The position numbers and the translations under genes are program-made. From positions 108,501 to 172,500 of the forward strand of contig JAIVEQ010000001.1 of assembly GCA_023838465.1 (NCBI GenBank): a stretch of DNA of 64,000 nt, written 5' to 3'. The notes under the pieces are model-generated. The model was not told the DNA's origin. It searched no databases and worked only from the letters and a program-made list of their open reading frames with translations. Positions 37,588 through 46,630 of the stretch are shown piece by piece (position 1 is the first letter of the stretch; each line of letters opens with the position of its first letter). This stretch comes from Candidatus Thiodiazotropha sp. (GTDB lineage Bacteria > Pseudomonadota > Gammaproteobacteria > Chromatiales > Chromatiaceae).

Positions 37588-38038
37588 CAGCGTTTGTTTT
37601 ATCAATAACAAATTGTTTTAATTCTGGTTTTGCAATTGCCTCTTTGTAAGAAATACTAAAGCAATAACAGATTAAAGAATCTTGCAATCCAGTATCTATC
37701 CCTATTTTAGTCTTAATCCCCATCTTATCGATTACTGTGTCATCTTGACCAAAATAGACTACATCACATGTGGGATCGTCACAGAAGTAATAAGCTTGTT
37801 TTTTATGGGTCCAAGTCCATGGCTCTTTTATTTGATGTAATAGGGTTTTTTCAGATACCCGTGTGTACATCTTGCCATTGACCGGGCATCTGTGTTTTTT
37901 GCACGTTGAAGCTACTGTGGGTAAGGATGTACAGCATTCAGACATAGCTACGTACCTTTGAATACAGATTTACAAATTAGACGAAAATCTAAGATGGACA
38001 ATAGGATATATATAGCCTTTAGTATAGGTAAGGCAACA

Positions 38039-38326
38039 TTAATATAGATGCCATTTGAACAGCAGAAATGCACATACAATCAGAAAAAGAAGCCAGAAAA
38101 AAAATGCGAAGGGTCCTGGGTGATTTTCAGATTTGAAGTCTTTTGCAAAATACTCCGGAAAACCAAAGCTTGAAAAAAAAGCGACGACTCGATAGAAAAG
38201 TATAGGTACTAAAAAAACAGCAAGGATTATATGCCCTGCAAGTGCATCTTCAAAACCATCCCTTAGGCTAGTAAACAGTACGACTATTAGATAAATAGCC
38301 AGTGCGACAACTTTATGTTTCTCCAT
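38039..38326 (-). CDS. Small membrane protein of unknown function
   Basis: 95 residues from the ATG at 38326, with three likely membrane helices (about 5-22, 32-52 and 72-93) and a short loop with FAKDFKSENHPGP. The frame is open another 20 codons upstream without a better start. No family is recognised. Base composition is AT-rich like the surrounding 1 kb. Confidence 0.5.
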   Translation of the reverse strand: MEKHKVVALAIYLIVVLFTSLRDGFEDALAGHIILAVFLVPILFYRVVAFFSSFGFPEYFAKDFKSENHPGPFAFFFWLLFLIVCAFLLFKWHLY

Positions 38327-38951
38327 TGTTAATAATCGCTGATGATCTGAATGGTTAATATATACGAATGTACTTAGAAAATGCATTCCACTCTAAAAAG
38401 ATTTTTTAGACATTGACAAAATAGTGTTTATTTACCAGATTGAGCAGGCAAGAGTAAGTAAGTGAAAAGGTTGTTAATGATGTCTGAAATAGTGGCATTT
38501 TCTCGTTATTCTATCGATCCTATGAGGAAAAACGCTTCAATATCATCCCAGTGAGTCATTGAATTGCCAGGGAGTACTACTTCGCCAAATTTGAAGGTTG
38601 CAATGCTTGCCCTGACAAAGGGGGTACTTTTATTTGGGGCGCTTAGGCATACAGGTTATTTATAAAACCCTGATCTAGCCTCAGATTTGGGTCTGGCTAA
38701 TTAATCACAATTCTCTTTCGCTGGTATCTAATCTGTTTTCCCTATTATTCAATGTGATAGGTATTCTTTTTCGGATTGAGGGTTGGTTTAAACAAGATAT
38801 CGTTTAATAAAATTGTTGGAAAAAAAAGAAAAATACAGTAAAAGTGTCGACATATTGCAAATAATTGTCTATATATTAGGAACTATAAAGCAAATTACGC
38901 GATAAATGTCGACACTTGTTGTGTCGTAAACCACCAAAGGAGCACTCACTA
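38327..38951. other. AT-rich intergenic region before the propionate regulon
   Basis: About 625 bases with no supported gene. A TAGCC...GGCTA hairpin lies near 38680-38700. The last 110 bases contain the two regulator sites described next and must include the prpE promoter. The rest shows nothing I recognise. Confidence 0.5.
38845..38914. promoter_or_regulatory. Operator pair upstream of prpE
   Basis: Two perfect palindromes TGTCGACA lie at 38845-38852 and 38907-38914, 62 bases apart start to start. The first reads on as TGTCGACATATT. A GTCTAT motif lies 22 bases after the first start. The same arrangement recurs before the GntR-family gene, so these are very probably its binding sites. Confidence 0.8.
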
Positions 38952-40844
38952 ATGCCACGTTATGCCGAGATCTATCAACACTCCTTGGATGACCCTGAAG
39001 ATTTCTGGGCCTCAGTTGCAAAAGGTTTGCACTGGCACAAAACCTGGGACCAGGTTCTGGATGAGACCTCAAAGCCATCGCCCCGTTGGTTTACCGGAGG
39101 GCAGCTTAATACTTGCTACAATGCACTCGATCGTCATGTTGACGCGGGACAGGGTGATCGGTTAGCACTGATCTATGATAGTCCGGTGACTGACCAGAAG
39201 CGCAGCTACACCTACCAAGAACTACGCGATACGGTTGCTAAACTGGCAGGTGTGATTGCCGCCAACGGTGTTGGTAAGGGTGACCGGGTCATCGTCTATA
39301 TGCCCATGATTCCAGAGGCTGCCATTGCGATGCTAGCCTGCGCCCGAATCGGCGCTATCCATTCTGTGGTGTTTGGTGGCTTTGCAGCGAAAGAACTGGC
39401 TACTCGTATCGATGACTGCCAGCCAAAAATGGTGCTCTCCGCCTCGTGCGGTATCGAGCCGAATCGTTTGGTCGCCTATAAGCCTTTATTGGATGAGGCC
39501 ATCGAACTGGCTCAGCATAAGCCAACAACTACCGTTATCAAACAACGACCACAATTAGCCGCTGATCTACAAGCGGGACGGGATTTAAACTGGGATGATG
39601 CATTGGCACAGGCTGAACCCGCAGATTGTGTACCGGTTGAGGCTACCGATCCACTCTATATTCTCTATACCTCTGGTACCACAGGTCAGCCTAAGGGTGT
39701 GGTACGTGATAATGGAGGGCATGCCGCAGCGCTCCTCTGGACAATGAAAAATATCTACAATGTAGAGGCCGGCGACGTCTACTGGGCAGCATCCGATGTA
39801 GGTTGGGTGGTCGGCCATAGCTACATTGTGTATGCACCGCTGCTTGCTGGCTGTACAACCGTTATTTATGAGGGTAAACCGGTCGGTACGCCTGACCCGG
39901 GCGCCTTTTGGCGAGTGATTAGTGAGTATGGGGTAAAAGTACTCTTTACAGCTCCCACTGCTTTTCGAGCTATCAAGAAAGAGGATCCACAGGGTGCCTA
40001 TATGTCGAAGTACGACATCAGCTGTATGGATACGCTCTATCTGGCAGGCGAACGTTGCGATCCGGATACCCTGCACTGGGCTGAAACCATGTTGAAAAAA
40101 CCGGTCATCGACCATTGGTGGCAGACCGAGACCGGGTGGGCAATCGCTGCCAATCCGATGGGTATTGAGCCGTTACCGGTCAAGGCAGGCTCTCCCACAG
40201 TCTCAATGGTTGGGTATGACGTACGCGTCCTGGACGATCAAGGTAACGAGAAACCCGATGGTGAAATGGGTGATATCGTGATTAAACAGCCCTTGCCTCC
40301 CGCTTGCTTTCCTACCCTGTGGAACAATGAGCAGCGCTTTGTTGATACTTATCTACGTGCCTACCCAGGTTACTACCTGAGCGGTGACGCAGGTTACAAG
40401 GATGAAGATGGGTACCTGTGGATCATGAGTCGTACCGATGATGTCATCAACGTGGCAGGACACAGACTCTCTACCGGACAGATGGAAGAGGTTCTGGCAG
40501 GCCACCCTGATGTGGCTGAGTGTGCGGTTATTGGTGTCGCCGATACCTTGAAGGGACAACTTCCCCTCGGTCTCGTGGTACTAAAGTCGGGAGTAGATCG
40601 ACCTGACGAAGATCTTGCCCGCGAAATGGTAAAGCTGGTGCGGGAGCAGATTGGTCCAGTAGCCGCTTTTAAGCATATCTCTATCGTCAAACGTCTGCCG
40701 AAGACCCGTTCAGGAAAGATCTTGCGCGGCACGATGGTGAAGATCGCTGATGGGGAGGATTGGAAGATGCCCGCTACAATCGACGACCCAGCCATCCTGG
40801 AAGAGATCTCATCTTCCCTACATGATATGGGCTATGCCAAATAG
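38952..40844 (+). CDS. prpE: Propionyl-CoA synthetase
   Basis: 630 residues of the acyl-CoA synthetase family. It has YTSGTTGQPKGVVRDNGGHA (ATP-binding P-loop with the PrpE-type VRDNGGHA extension), QTETGW and the C-terminal KTRSGKILRG with the catalytic lysine. It activates propionate to propionyl-CoA, feeding the 2-methylcitrate cycle encoded downstream. The ATG at 38952 is preceded by AAAGGAG; an in-frame extension upstream overlaps the operators and is not likely coding. Confidence 0.94.
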   Translation: MPRYAEIYQHSLDDPEDFWASVAKGLHWHKTWDQVLDETSKPSPRWFTGGQLNTCYNALDRHVDAGQGDRLALIYDSPVTDQKRSYTYQELRDTVAKLAGVIAANGVGKGDRVIVYMPMIPEAAIAMLACARIGAIHSVVFGGFAAKELATRIDDCQPKMVLSASCGIEPNRLVAYKPLLDEAIELAQHKPTTTVIKQRPQLAADLQAGRDLNWDDALAQAEPADCVPVEATDPLYILYTSGTTGQPKGVVRDNGGHAAALLWTMKNIYNVEAGDVYWAASDVGWVVGHSYIVYAPLLAGCTTVIYEGKPVGTPDPGAFWRVISEYGVKVLFTAPTAFRAIKKEDPQGAYMSKYDISCMDTLYLAGERCDPDTLHWAETMLKKPVIDHWWQTETGWAIAANPMGIEPLPVKAGSPTVSMVGYDVRVLDDQGNEKPDGEMGDIVIKQPLPPACFPTLWNNEQRFVDTYLRAYPGYYLSGDAGYKDEDGYLWIMSRTDDVINVAGHRLSTGQMEEVLAGHPDVAECAVIGVADTLKGQLPLGLVVLKSGVDRPDEDLAREMVKLVREQIGPVAAFKHISIVKRLPKTRSGKILRGTMVKIADGEDWKMPATIDDPAILEEISSSLHDMGYAK

Positions 40845-40854
40845 AGACTGTAAT

Positions 40855-40884
40855 GACTGAAGGGTGTTAAACCACCCTTCAGTC
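40855..40884. terminator. Strong hairpin between prpE and the regulator gene
   Basis: GACTGAAGGGTG and CACCCTTCAGTC pair perfectly over 12 bases around TTAAAC, directly after the prpE stop. There is no T-run, so it may stabilise the 3' end or cause partial termination. Confidence 0.6.
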
Positions 40885-40920
40885 AATCCAGGGCGGTCGA
40901 GGCCAACACAAAATATATAT

Positions 40921-40990
40921 TGTCGACATATTAGGCGTAATGGTCTATTATTCGGCAAGAATTGGCTAATTATCGGTAAGATTGTCGACA
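40921..40990. promoter_or_regulatory. Operator pair upstream of the GntR-family regulator
   Basis: TGTCGACATATT occurs at 40921 and again at 40983, again 62 bases apart, with GTCTAT 22 bases after the first start, exactly as upstream of prpE. The second site ends 13 bases before the regulator ATG, so binding should block its transcription or translation (autoregulation). Confidence 0.82.
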
Positions 40991-41003
40991 TATTGAGTAA
41001 GGT

Positions 41004-41690
41004 ATGCAAAACCAATCACCCTCTAATAACACTGATCCAGTCAGTATTACCCTCACTGACCGGCTGTTTGACACCCTTCAGCGGGCCATTGTCGAAGGGG
41101 AGATAGCACCCGGCAGCAAGATCAGTGAACCTGAACTGGCACGTCAGCATGGCGTCAGTCGTGGCTCTCTGCGTGAGGCCATTGGGCGACTGGAGGCAAG
41201 GAAGTTGGTGGAGCGTAAACCAAATATTGGTGCACGTGTGGTGACGCTTTCCTATGAGCAACTGATAGAGATTTTTCAAATTCGTGAAGCCTTGGAAGGG
41301 ATGGCTACGCGACTGGCTGCTCAGAACATGAGTGATCAGGAGATTGAAGAGTTACAGGTATTACTGGAAGAGCACGGGCAGCAGATTGAAGAGCAGCAAG
41401 GCCAGGCCTACTTTCAGAAGCAGGGTGATCTTGATTTTCACTACCGTATTGTTCAGGGGAGTAAAAATCACCACCTGATCGGCTTGCTTTGTGACGACCT
41501 CTATCACTTGCTGCGCATGTATCGTTATCAGTTTGGTATGCGCAGCAAGCGTTCCCGTCAGGCCTATGATGAACACCACTACTTGCTTAATGCCATCGTT
41601 GCCCGTGACCCGGAGATGGCTGAACTGTTAATGCGCCAGCATATTCGCTCCTCCCGCAGGAATGTGGAAAAAATGCTGCTGGAGAAATAA
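41004..41690 (+). CDS. GntR-family (FCD-type) transcriptional regulator of propionate catabolism
   Basis: 228 residues. An N-terminal winged helix spans about 10-75 (LARQHGVSRGSLREAIGRLE), followed by an all-helical FCD ligand domain (about 90-220) with the metal-binding type DLDFHYRIVQGSKNHHL and HHYLLNAIVARD. Placement between prpE and prpB and the shared operators indicate it controls this regulon. Many enterics use the sigma54 activator PrpR instead. The effector is probably a cycle intermediate such as 2-methylcitrate (inference). Confidence 0.92.
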   Translation: MQNQSPSNNTDPVSITLTDRLFDTLQRAIVEGEIAPGSKISEPELARQHGVSRGSLREAIGRLEARKLVERKPNIGARVVTLSYEQLIEIFQIREALEGMATRLAAQNMSDQEIEELQVLLEEHGQQIEEQQGQAYFQKQGDLDFHYRIVQGSKNHHLIGLLCDDLYHLLRMYRYQFGMRSKRSRQAYDEHHYLLNAIVARDPEMAELLMRQHIRSSRRNVEKMLLEK

Positions 41691-41694
41691 TTGT

Positions 41695-41786
41695 AAATTT
41701 TGAATTTAGGTATGCGCTTCGCGCACGTCTGATTTGGAAGAATTTGCACGAGTATAGCGAGCATATTCATTCAAAATTCAAAATTT
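41695..41786. repeat. Palindromic repeat element (MITE-like)
   Basis: AAATTTTGAATTT (41695-41707) and AAATTCAAAATTT (41774-41786) are perfect 13-bp inverted ends. Inside, TATGCGCT and AGCGAGCATA continue the pairing imperfectly, so most of the 92 bases fold as one arm. It fills the gap between the regulator and prpB. It has the look of a dispersed palindromic repeat; a genome search would show copy number. Confidence 0.7.
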
Positions 41787-41806
41787 CTTAACCTTGAGGT
41801 GAGAGA

Positions 41807-42703
41807 ATGACGACAAACATGACTCCCGGCGCCCGTTTCCGCGCAGCCATTACAACCGAAAAGCCCTTGCAGTGTGTGGGCGCCATCAACGCTTACCATG
41901 CTCGGATGGCGGAGGCTTCAGGTTATCACTCGTTGTATATCTCTGGCGGTGGTGTAGCAGCCGGATCATGCGGGATACCGGATCTGGGTATTACCACCAT
42001 GGAGGATGTCTTAACTGACCTGCGCCGTATTACCGAGGCCACAGAATTGCCTGTGTTGGTGGATATCGATACCGGCTGGGGCGGTGCGTTCAATATTGCC
42101 CGCGCCACTCGCAATATGAATAAATTTGGTGCTGCTGCGGTGCATATTGAAGATCAGGTTCAGCAAAAGCGTTGTGGACACCGGCCTAATAAGGCGATTG
42201 TTTCCCAAGCTGAAATGGTTGACCGTATCAAGGCTGCAGTGGATGCAAAGGTGGATAGTGATTTTGTCGTCATGGCACGCACCGATGCACTGGCAGTGGA
42301 AGGTATGCAATCAGCTATCGATAGGGCATGTGCTTGTGTCGAGGCAGGTGCCGATATGATCTTCCCCGAAGCGATGACTGAACTCGATCAGTACCGGGAA
42401 TTCGTGGCGGCAGTGAAGGTGCCGGTCCTCGCCAATATAACAGAATTTGGCTCCACGCCATTGTTTACAACCGGGGAATTGGCCTCTGCCGGTGTCAGTA
42501 TCGCACTCTATCCGTTGAGTGCATTTCGTGCTGCAAATGCTGCTGCACTTAAGGTTTACCAAACCCTACGCTCAGAAGGTACTCAACAGGCCGTCATCGA
42601 GATAATGCAAAGTCGTGCAGACCTCTATGACTATCTCGGTTATCACGATTTCGAAACCAAACTGGATCAACTTTTTGCATCATCAGAGGAGGTCTCCCCA
42701 TGA
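41807..42703 (+). CDS. prpB: 2-methylisocitrate lyase
   Basis: 298 residues of the isocitrate lyase/PEP mutase superfamily with the PrpB active-site loop [11 protein letters not shown] (near 122) and [10 protein letters not shown]. It cleaves 2-methylisocitrate to pyruvate and succinate. The start is preceded by GAGGTGAGAG. It overlaps prpC by 4 bases (ATGA). Confidence 0.96.
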   Translation: MTTNMTPGARFRAAITTEKPLQCVGAINAYHARMAEASGYHSLYISGGGVAAGSCGIPDLGITTMEDVLTDLRRITEATELPVLVDIDTGWGGAFNIARATRNMNKFGAAAVHIEDQVQQKRCGHRPNKAIVSQAEMVDRIKAAVDAKVDSDFVVMARTDALAVEGMQSAIDRACACVEAGADMIFPEAMTELDQYREFVAAVKVPVLANITEFGSTPLFTTGELASAGVSIALYPLSAFRAANAAALKVYQTLRSEGTQQAVIEIMQSRADLYDYLGYHDFETKLDQLFASSEEVSP

Positions 42704-43851
42704 GTGAGCCTAACCAAATCCTACCCAAAGCTAAAAAATCGGTTGCCCTTTCCGGCACCGCAGCAGGTAATACTGTCATTTGTACTGTTGGCCGCACTGG
42801 CAACGATCTGCACTATCGTGGCTATGACATTCTCGATTTCGCTGAAAAGGCTGAATTCGAAGAGATCGCCTATTTGCTGATTCACGATCACTTGCCGACA
42901 TCGGCTGAACTCAGGGCCTACAAGACCAAACTGAAGGCGCTGCGCGGCCTGCCTCTGCCAGTCAAACAGGCGCTTGAAACCATACCCACCTCCGCCCATC
43001 CGATGGATGTGATGCGTACCGCCTGTTCGGTGATGGGTAGCTGTCTGCCGGAAAAGGATACTCACCCACCAGCTGATGCCCGGGATATCATCGATCGACT
43101 GATGGCCAATTTCGGTTCTGCTCTGCTCTACTGGTATCACTATGCGCACAACGGTAAACGCATCGAAGTGGAGACCGATGAAGACTCGATCGGCGGCCAC
43201 TTTCTGCACCTGCTGCATGGAGAGAAGCCAAAAGATTCCTGGGTGCGTGCCATGCACACCTCCCTGGTGCTCTACGCCGAACATGAGTTCAACGCATCAA
43301 CCTTCACCGCACGTGTGGTGGCCGGTACCGATTCCGACATGTACTCAGCCATTACCGCTGCCATTGGTGCCCTGCGTGGCCCCAAACATGGCGGTGCCAA
43401 TGAAGAGGCTAATCGTATCCAGGGCCGCTATCACTCGCCTGACGAGGCGGAAGCAGACATCCGTGAGCGGGTTGCGCGCAAAGAGATCGTGATCGGTTTC
43501 GGCCATCCTGTCTACACTGTCAGCGATCCCCGTAATGAGGTTATTAAATCTGTTGCCAAAGAACTCTCTGAGGAGGCGTGTGACACCAAGCTGTTCGATG
43601 TTGCTGCACGACTGGAATCGGTGATGTGGGATGCTAAGAAGATGTTCCCCAACCTCGATTGGTATTCTGCTGTCTCCTACAATCTGATGGGCGTACCCAC
43701 GGATATGTTCACACCCTTGTTCGTCATCGCGCGCGTCTCCGGCTGGGGTGCGCATGTGATCGAACAGCGTGAGGACGGCAAGATCATTAGACCTTCGGCA
43801 AATTACCATGGACCGGAGAACCGCGCTTGGGTGCCGATCGATCAGCGTTAA
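42700..43851 (+). CDS. prpC: 2-methylcitrate synthase
   Basis: 383 residues of the citrate synthase family, with the catalytic His in [13 protein letters not shown], a second His in GFGHPVYT and the Asp region [11 protein letters not shown]. The short length and the operon place it as the methylcitrate rather than the TCA enzyme: it condenses propionyl-CoA with oxaloacetate. Confidence 0.95.
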   Translation: MSEPNQILPKAKKSVALSGTAAGNTVICTVGRTGNDLHYRGYDILDFAEKAEFEEIAYLLIHDHLPTSAELRAYKTKLKALRGLPLPVKQALETIPTSAHPMDVMRTACSVMGSCLPEKDTHPPADARDIIDRLMANFGSALLYWYHYAHNGKRIEVETDEDSIGGHFLHLLHGEKPKDSWVRAMHTSLVLYAEHEFNASTFTARVVAGTDSDMYSAITAAIGALRGPKHGGANEEANRIQGRYHSPDEAEADIRERVARKEIVIGFGHPVYTVSDPRNEVIKSVAKELSEEACDTKLFDVAARLESVMWDAKKMFPNLDWYSAVSYNLMGVPTDMFTPLFVIARVSGWGAHVIEQREDGKIIRPSANYHGPENRAWVPIDQR

Positions 43852-43938
43852 ATATTAAAGTCTCCGGCCGTCAGCATTCAGCCACCAACTTTGGGTTGGT
43901 CGTTGGCTGCTGGAGGCTGGCAGCACAGAGTGGCCATC

Positions 43939-46527
43939 ATGAATACGAATTACCGTAAATCCCTGAAGGGTTCCGGTCTCGACTACTTCGATACCCGGGA
44001 GGCCGTTGAGGCCATCCAACCCGGTGCCTATGACAAGTTGCCGTACACCTCACGAGTGCTGGCGGAACAACTGGTACGTCGTTGTGATCCGACTGTGCTG
44101 GAAGACTCGCTGAAGCAGATCATCGAGCGTAAGCGAGATCTGGACTTCCCCTGGTATCCGGCGCGGGTAGTTTGCCACGATATCCTCGGTCAAACTGCAC
44201 TGGTCGACCTGGCCGGTCTGCGTGATGCGATTGCCGATCAGGGGGGCGATCCTGCCAAGGTCAATCCGGTGGTGCCAACCCAACTGATCGTTGACCACTC
44301 ACTGGCGGTCGAGCATGCCGGCTTCGATCCGGAGGCGTTCGAGAAGAACCGCGCCATCGAGGACCGCCGCAACGAAGACCGTTTCCACTTTATCGAGTGG
44401 ACCAAGACCGCGTTCAAAAATGTGGATGTAATCCCGGCCGGTAACGGCATCATGCACCAGATCAACCTGGAGAAGATGTCGCCGGTTATCCAGGCACGCG
44501 ATGGCGTGGCCTTTCCGGATACCTGTGTCGGCACCGACAGCCACACCCCGCACATCGATTCGTTGGGTGTTATCGCCATCGGCGTAGGTGGGTTGGAGGC
44601 CGAGACCGTGATGCTCGGCCGTCCGTCCATGATGCGTCTACCAGATATCATCGGCGTGAATCTCACGGGTAAACGTCAGCCCGGTATCACCGCTACCGAC
44701 ATCGTCTTGGCGATCACCGAGTTCCTGCGCAAGGAACGTGTCGTCTCCGCCTACCTGGAGTTTTTCGGTGAGGGCGCAGCAAACCTGACCATTGGTGATC
44801 GCGCCACCATCTCCAACATGACGCCGGAGTTCGGTGCTTCAGCGGGACTATTTTATATCGACGAACAGACCATCGATTACCTGAAACTGACCGGCCGCGA
44901 TGCTGAACAAGTGGTCTTGGTTGAAAACTATGCCAAGACTACCGGCCTGTGGGCAGACAGCCTCACGAATGCCGAGTACGAACGCATACTGGAGTTTAAC
45001 CTGTCGACCGTGTGCCGCAACATGGCCGGTCCGTCCAACCCACATCGTCGCCTGCCAACTGCCGACTTGGCCGAGCGTGGTATTGCCGGCGCGTGGGAAG
45101 AGAAGGAAGGCAAAATGCCTGATGGCGCTGTGATCATTGCAGCCATTACAAGTTGCACCAACACCTCCAACCCACGCAACGTGGTAGCTGCCGGCCTGGT
45201 TGCTCGCAAGGCCAATGAACTGGGTCTGGTGCGTAAGCCCTGGGTTAAAACCTCTTTTGCACCTGGTTCCAAGGTAGCCAAGCTCTACATGCAAGAGGCT
45301 GGTCTGCTACCTGAACTGGAGAAGCTCGGGTTCGGTATCGTTGCCTATGCCTGCACCACTTGTAACGGTATGAGTGGTGCGCTTGACCCGAAAATCCAGC
45401 AGGAGATCATCGACCGCGACCTATACGCCACTGCGGTACTGTCCGGTAATCGTAACTTTGATGGCCGTATCCACCCCTATGCTAAGCAGGCCTTCCTGGC
45501 CTCGCCACCGCTGGTGGTGGCCTATGCCATTGCCGGCACCCTGCGCTTCGATATCGAGAAGGATGCGCTGGGTACTGACAAAGATGGCAGCACGATCACC
45601 CTGAAGGAGATCTGGCCGAGCGATGAAGAGATCGATGCCATTGTTACTGAGTATGTGAAGCCGGCGCAGTTCAACCAGATCTACAACCCGATGTTCGATC
45701 TGGGTGTGGTTGAAGAAGCGGAAAGTCCGCTCTACGACTGGCGTCCTCAGAGCACCTACATCCGTCGTCCTCCCTACTGGGAGGGTGCACTAGCCGGAGC
45801 GCGCGCACTCAAGGGCATGCGTCCTCTGGCGGTATTGGGTGACAACATCACCACCGATCACCTGTCGCCATCCAATGCGATTATGTTGGATAGTGCTGCG
45901 GGTGCCTACCTGCACAAGATGGGCCTGCCGGAGGAGGACTTCAACTCCTATGCAACCCATCGCGGCGACCACCTGACCGCACAGCGTGCGACCTTCGCCA
46001 ATCCTAAGTTGCTTAACGAGATGTGCCGTGATGAGAACGGTGAGGTGATCCAAGGTTCGCTGGCTCGCATTGAACCGGATGGTCAGCAAACCCGCATGTG
46101 GGAGGCCATCGAGGCTTACATGGCTCGCAAGCAGCCGCTGTGCATCGTGGCCGGTGCCGACTATGGTCAGGGCTCTTCTCGTGATTGGGCGGCCAAAGGT
46201 GTGCGCTTGGCGGGTGTGGAAGCCATTGTGGCCGAAGGCTTCGAGCGTATCCACCGTACCAACCTGGTCGGTATGGGCGTGCTACCGTTGGAGTTGAAGG
46301 CGGGTGAGACACGTGAGACTTACAGCATTGACGGCACCGAGGTCTTCGACGTGGTCGGTGAGCGTACCCCGCGCGCCGAACTGACTGTGATCATGCATCG
46401 TAACAACGGCGAACGTGTGGAGATACCGGTCACCTGTCGTCTGGATACCGCAGAAGAGGTCTCCGTCTATGAGGCCGGTGGTGTTCTGCAGCGCTTTGCC
46501 CAGGACTTTCTCGCCAACACTGTCTAG
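43939..46527 (+). CDS. acnD: Fe/S-dependent 2-methylisocitrate dehydratase AcnD
   Basis: 862 residues of the aconitase A type. The cluster-binding cysteines are in TSCTNTSNPRN and ACTTCNGMSGAL, and the substrate loop QGSSRDWAAKG is in the C-terminal swivel domain. With PrpF it dehydrates 2-methylcitrate to 2-methylaconitate (the alternative to PrpD). I use the ATG at 43939; upstream in-frame codons overlap a hairpin-rich spacer with AGCCACCAAC...GTTGG..TGGCT. Confidence 0.95.
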   Translation: MNTNYRKSLKGSGLDYFDTREAVEAIQPGAYDKLPYTSRVLAEQLVRRCDPTVLEDSLKQIIERKRDLDFPWYPARVVCHDILGQTALVDLAGLRDAIADQGGDPAKVNPVVPTQLIVDHSLAVEHAGFDPEAFEKNRAIEDRRNEDRFHFIEWTKTAFKNVDVIPAGNGIMHQINLEKMSPVIQARDGVAFPDTCVGTDSHTPHIDSLGVIAIGVGGLEAETVMLGRPSMMRLPDIIGVNLTGKRQPGITATDIVLAITEFLRKERVVSAYLEFFGEGAANLTIGDRATISNMTPEFGASAGLFYIDEQTIDYLKLTGRDAEQVVLVENYAKTTGLWADSLTNAEYERILEFNLSTVCRNMAGPSNPHRRLPTADLAERGIAGAWEEKEGKMPDGAVIIAAITSCTNTSNPRNVVAAGLVARKANELGLVRKPWVKTSFAPGSKVAKLYMQEAGLLPELEKLGFGIVAYACTTCNGMSGALDPKIQQEIIDRDLYATAVLSGNRNFDGRIHPYAKQAFLASPPLVVAYAIAGTLRFDIEKDALGTDKDGSTITLKEIWPSDEEIDAIVTEYVKPAQFNQIYNPMFDLGVVEEAESPLYDWRPQSTYIRRPPYWEGALAGARALKGMRPLAVLGDNITTDHLSPSNAIMLDSAAGAYLHKMGLPEEDFNSYATHRGDHLTAQRATFANPKLLNEMCRDENGEVIQGSLARIEPDGQQTRMWEAIEAYMARKQPLCIVAGADYGQGSSRDWAAKGVRLAGVEAIVAEGFERIHRTNLVGMGVLPLELKAGETRETYSIDGTEVFDVVGERTPRAELTVIMHRNNGERVEIPVTCRLDTAEEVSVYEAGGVLQRFAQDFLANTV

Positions 46528-46530
46528 CGG

Positions 46531-46608
46531 GTAGGGTGGGCCAAGCAAAGCGCGGCCCACCCTCTCGCACATGATGGTGGGTCGCGCCTTCGGCTTGACC
46601 CACCCTAC
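46531..46608. repeat. REP-like palindromic pair (GTAGGGTGGG type)
   Basis: GTAGGGTGGG opens and CCCACCCTAC closes the unit. It contains two hairpins in opposite orientation: AGGGTGGGCC/GGCCCACCCT and GGTGGGTC/GACCCACC. The GTAG start and paired inverted arms are those of REP/BIME sequences. It lies in the acnD-prpF spacer. Confidence 0.85.
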
Positions 46609-46630
46609 CGTATCAACAGGACATAAACTT

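Larger units (their letters stand above)
37310..37598 (-). mobile_element. Small structured insertion, probably a non-autonomous IS200/IS605-type (IscB-associated) element
   Basis: This is the non-coding block splitting the CopZ-like gene. In host-gene direction it holds a structured RNA core and then, near the far end, a palindrome at 37334-37362. A subterminal hairpin at the right end is characteristic of IS200/IS605 elements. No transposase or IscB gene is present. The boundaries are approximate (left edge 37590-37605, right edge 37305-37316). Similar sequence TTGA(T)AAAAC occurs at both junctions, but I cannot settle the target site. Confidence 0.6.
37241..37945 (-). pseudogene. CopZ-like Zn/[2Fe-2S] protein gene split by an insertion
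   Basis: The 5' part (37945 down to about 37600) encodes MSECC..., CKKHRCPVNGKMY, YYFCDDPTCDVVYFG and LICYCFSISYKEA. These are the Zn- and [2Fe-2S]-binding motifs of the N-terminal domain of CopZ-like metallochaperones. The expected tail LCACEIRNPSGQCCLKDFPT appears in the same strand and register at 37241-37305. Between them lie about 275-300 bases of non-coding sequence containing two in-frame stops (first at 37544). The tail is the family's normal C-terminus, so one ancestral gene of about 135-140 codons was interrupted. It cannot make the full protein unless the insert is lost or spliced. Confidence 0.85.

Noticed and set aside
38461..38560. A short peptide gene starting at ATGATG near 38478
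   Set aside because: 25 codons without a good ribosome site or conserved features.
43852..43938. A 16-codon upstream extension of acnD
   Set aside because: The region is a hairpin-rich spacer (AGCCACCAAC...TTGGCT) and the family N-terminus begins at 43939.
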